Source: Artocarpus heterophyllus (Eukaryota; Streptophyta; Magnoliopsida; Rosales; Moraceae). From it: 64,000 bases of DNA. Below the pieces are notes generated by a model, which worked only from the letters and a program-made list of their open reading frames with translations, was not told the DNA's origin and made no database searches. The stretch covers positions 15,088,239 through 15,152,238 of the forward strand of contig CM046330.1 of the NCBI GenBank assembly GCA_025403435.1, written 5' to 3'. This document shows, one piece after another, positions 60,575-64,000 of this stretch. Position numbers and translations under genes: made by a program. The stretch's first letter is position 1, and each line of letters begins with the position of its first letter.

Positions 60575-62740
60575 AATCACATTTAGCCTTATAAAATGTA
60601 CACTTTTACCATCTTATCATATCCTAAACCAGCTTATTATTAGTTCCTAGTAATTAAAGCGCCAAAATTTTGAAATAATTTATAGAATATTCGCATAAGT
60701 TAAAATCATTTAACTTAAATTTGACTTGCCTAACTAAACAAACTCTCAAAGGAAACTTTTATTTTCACATGTTATATACTATTTAAACTAAATATGAATA
60801 AACCATCTTTAATGCTTTAGTGGTAACACATAGTTAATGGATTTCATTGAAAACAAAGAATATGATTGTTTGGTTATTTTGCTTAGGTCATTTCTATAGG
60901 CAGTTAACATCTCAAAATTAATAACTAAAAGACACAGAAACAAAAATATAAACAACATAACCATGAATGGTCAATGTTTGTTTCCTTAAGCTTTTTCTAT
61001 AACCTATTTAGCGAGCATTAGGTTAGTAACTTGCAGATCACTTAGCCTTAGAGTACTAAGTATTGAAGCACTCCATAAAACTTACTGAAGTTAAAGAGGC
61101 TACGAAACTAAACTTATCTACATTTTATTTATTTATTTACACTATTTTTTGCTTTTTTTCTTTTTATTTACTTTAATTAATTAATTAATTTCTAAATGTC
61201 TACCACCATCAGTTATTACATGAAATAAAAGAACTCAATTATTGCAATATTTTACAACTTACAACCACAATCATGTGTCACAATGTTTGTAAAAAGAGTG
61301 GTTTACAAATACTTTACTAAATACGCACATAAATATGTTAAACAAAAATAATGTCATGAGAGTTCATAAAGTTGAACAATTCAAAGAAAAGAAAATGATA
61401 CTACATTCCTTAAAGATGATATTACATTGATGAAATTTAAAAATTAGAACAAGATAGTAACATAAAAATTACTAAGTTTTTCATTAGAATATACAAAACT
61501 AACAAAAACAAACAAAATATCCCACAAACATGAAAAGAAAAGATATTTAACAAGACACACAAAGTGAACAAAAAATTTAACAACTAACCTTCTCCACGCA
61601 AACCGAAATGAAACATTGTCCTCAATATGTAAAAAGATAATAAGGGTAAAGAAGGAATTACCTTACTCGATGTAGTTGTATAGATAATTTGAAACAAACT
61701 TAACAAACCACAATTATATTGTACAAGATTTTTTTGTTTGAAATTTGTTTTCAAAATTAAAAAAAAAATTAGTTTGGATTCAATAGAATGCATCTCAAGA
61801 GATCATCCTGTACTCGACCATTCTTAAGAATTATTTTTTTTTTTCCAATTTTGGGTAAATTCCAACATTTTTTTATTTGAAGAAAATTAAAAATACAAAT
61901 TTGAAAGAAATTTAAAGAAAAAGAAAAAGAAAACCTAATTTATGATGGGAAAGAAGTAATCCAATTGATTATCACTGGTAAACTTGGGCTACGAATGAAA
62001 GTAAACGAGTTGGTTACTATTGGTAATTTGGGCCTCAAGTGTGATTTTTTTTCACAGCTGGTTTATTCATTCAACACAAATTTCAATTTCAATAGGACCA
62101 TTGGGAAAAACATGTTTCCCAAAAAAGGACAAGTGCTTGTCAAATAGCAGCTTATGCTTATAGTAAGTGTCATACGGCACCACATAAGGGTCGTTTGTGG
62201 TGATGCCCTCAAGATTGACAAACTGCAAGAAAATTGGGCTCATGTGACTTGGGTTCGGTGAATAGGCTTATTGGGCTCATAAAAAAGTGATGTTAGTGTT
62301 GATGGAGGAGGTGGAGGCCACATCGGATCTTGATAAGTATGGTCTTTGGTGAAATCTAATGGTAACATTGGTGGAGAACTACAAACTAGTGGCTGATTGT
62401 TCTTTTTCAACGACTAAGTCTTGTGTCTCTTCCTCCTTGGAGTGTCTTCTTCAAACATCTCCAAGTATTCCAGCTCCTACTATAGACTCTTCCAAGTGGC
62501 AATCTTACATGATGACAACTAGAGTATCCTTGATAGAAATGGTTGCCACTTACCAAGTCTTCCAAATGTTCTGCTAATGCCTCTAAATACCTTGTAGTTT
62601 CTAAGGATTTCTCTAAGCTTGCCCTAGTTAGGATGTCTAATGACTTTTGTGGTTCAAATGATGGTTTCGAAATTTGAATTTTTCTCCCAACGTAGGTTGT
62701 TCCTTGAACTATTTATTCTCCAATGATTATATTCGGTCAT
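60575..62740. other. Intergenic, no gene seen
   Basis: AT-rich. Short ORFs have no recognisable domains. A CT/GA-poor stretch around 62150-62600 is somewhat GC-richer but no frame is convincing. Confidence 0.45.
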
Positions 62741-62744
62741 ATTC

Positions 62745-62935
62745 TCTAAAATATAGTAGGCTTCATCTATGAATTTTTAGTAAAAGGAGGTGATACCATT
62801 ACTATTTTCAACCCAATTTCTCGTTAAAGGACATAAGCCACCTAGGAAGATTTCTAGTTGAAATTTCTTAGAAAAACTATGATTAGGAAACCTAACTAGC
62901 AAATCTTTAAATTTCCACCAAGCACTACAAAATCA
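62745..62935 (-). pseudogene. Gag remnant of a Ty3/gypsy (Athila/Ogre-like) element
   Basis: The minus strand encodes AWWKFKDLLVRFPNHSFSKK, FQLEIFLGGLCPLTRNWVE, then a stop and FIDEAYYILENM. This matches the gag region of non-chromovirus plant gypsy elements (pattern W-RFK-LL---P-H---F--G-----R---D---GG-------EA--LLE-M). No other domain of this element is in the window. Confidence 0.65.
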
Positions 62936-63399
62936 GTTCCAAGTTTCATTGGGAAAAATTGTTGAGGATTTGTCCATACATTTCCCAAAACATTTTATCT
63001 ATATTTTTTAAAATTTTTTATTGTTGTTTGACGAAAGCACTTCGTTGAGAATTTAGAAATTGAAAAAGAAATAAGCTGATTAATCAGGTTCCTAGGAAAG
63101 ATTGAGGGGTCACATTCAGATGTGCTTAAGTTCCAACCTCCTTACGCAAATGATTTGAGAGAGCTTTTTTGATAGAACCCATTTAATTTTGCAATTATCC
63201 AACATAAAAACCAAAACATGTTTTGTAAAATTTAAGGTTGAAACTATTGGAAAAATCAGGTTAGTGACGTATCGAAATTTCAAAAACTTTATTAATCACC
63301 TAGGAAACTAACTCATGATGCTATAAACAATATATCAATTCTAATTTAATGTATCAATTGGAGACCTTAAACAATACTTCTGACTGAACAATTCTTCAA

Positions 63400-64000
63400 A
63401 AAAGAGTCTTTATCGTCAGATGTTCAATACTATTCTCTTCCTTTAGATTGTTGTGTTTGTGGGCACAACTTAGTAAATCTCCACCATAGCTACACTCCTT
63501 CTAACCACTCAAGTGTTGAGGAACTATAATTAATATAGATGGTAATCTAAACTCTATTCTCTTGATTTGCACTTAGATAGTCTAAAAATAAATGATATAC
63601 AAGACCTCTATTTATAGAAGTGGTAGGAACAGTTAAAGTCTATCAGGAATCAAGGAGATAAATTTTTCCATCTTCCCTTATCAGTAGGCGTTGCATGTAG
63701 GCATTTTTCCCTTTGAATTTCATGCAACATCTTCCTCGAGAAGTGTAGAAATTCAACAAATTATAGTGTACGGAATTTGTAATATTCTACATCATCTAGG
63801 ATAAATCCAATTCAAACAATTACAATTTAAATTAGAATTATATTATTTAAAACAATAATATAATTCAAATAATTGTGAATAATTATCCATAATTCAAATT
63901 CAACTATGATTTAAATTAATTATTCAAATGTCAAATTTAAATAATTAATTATTTAAAATCTCAATTACCAATTTGAATAATTATTTTATGGAATTAATTA
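63400..64000 (-). repeat. Possible LTR or leader of a minus-strand retroelement
   Basis: Read on the minus strand, CTATAAATAG (63612-63621) looks like a TATA box. It is followed downstream by non-coding leader-like sequence, and the gag remnant at 62.7 kb lies further down in the same orientation. The region beyond 63780 is very AT-rich. No second LTR copy is visible, so this stays tentative. Confidence 0.3.

Noticed and set aside
1..64000. CRISPR arrays, operons, riboswitches or phage-like systems
   Set aside because: The window is plant nuclear DNA with introns; the only regular arrays are transposon hairpins, microsatellites and short tandem duplications.

Overview
This window is a piece of a flowering-plant nuclear genome. 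The evidence is intron-rich genes with canonical splice sites, three recognisable angiosperm genes, AT-rich intergenic DNA, and a heavy load of plant transposons (Ty3/gypsy, Ty1/copia, CACTA, hAT and small inverted-repeat elements). Protein similarity suggests a dicot or other broad-leaved species. I cannot name the species from sequence alone.

Layout. 1-8.2 kb: decayed Ty3/gypsy element on the minus strand. 8.2-14.4 kb: very old Ty1/copia element on the plus strand, carrying a 371-bp foldback insertion. 15.3-18.8 kb (+): a two-exon gibberellin 3-oxidase gene behind a promoter with a GC-rich 70-bp tandem repeat. 20.0-28.6 kb (-): an 18-exon LEUNIG-type transcriptional corepressor gene. 31.4-37.1 kb (-): a 13-exon plastid BASS2-type sodium/pyruvate cotransporter gene. 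37.8-40.9 kb: decayed hAT transposon. 41.0-46.1 kb: a cluster of long inverted-repeat elements around an LTR fragment. 49.3-53.4 kb: a well-preserved but internally deleted Ty1/copia element with matching 697-bp LTRs. 55.2-60.6 kb: decayed CACTA transposon. 62.7-64 kb: remnants of further LTR retrotransposons on the minus strand.

The GA3ox gene and the LEUNIG gene converge; LEUNIG and BASS2 are tandem on the minus strand. I see no sign that the three host genes act in one pathway: one makes active gibberellin, one is a floral and developmental corepressor, and one imports pyruvate into plastids.

The most notable observation is in the LEUNIG gene. All 18 coding exons and their splice sites can be reconstructed in phase, yet the frame carries one in-frame TGA (codon 230) and one extra base (exon 16, 118 nt where a comparable exon needs 117). 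This copy is therefore a young pseudogene, a null allele, or affected by sequence errors. No CRISPR array, operon-like system, rRNA or tRNA gene was seen.
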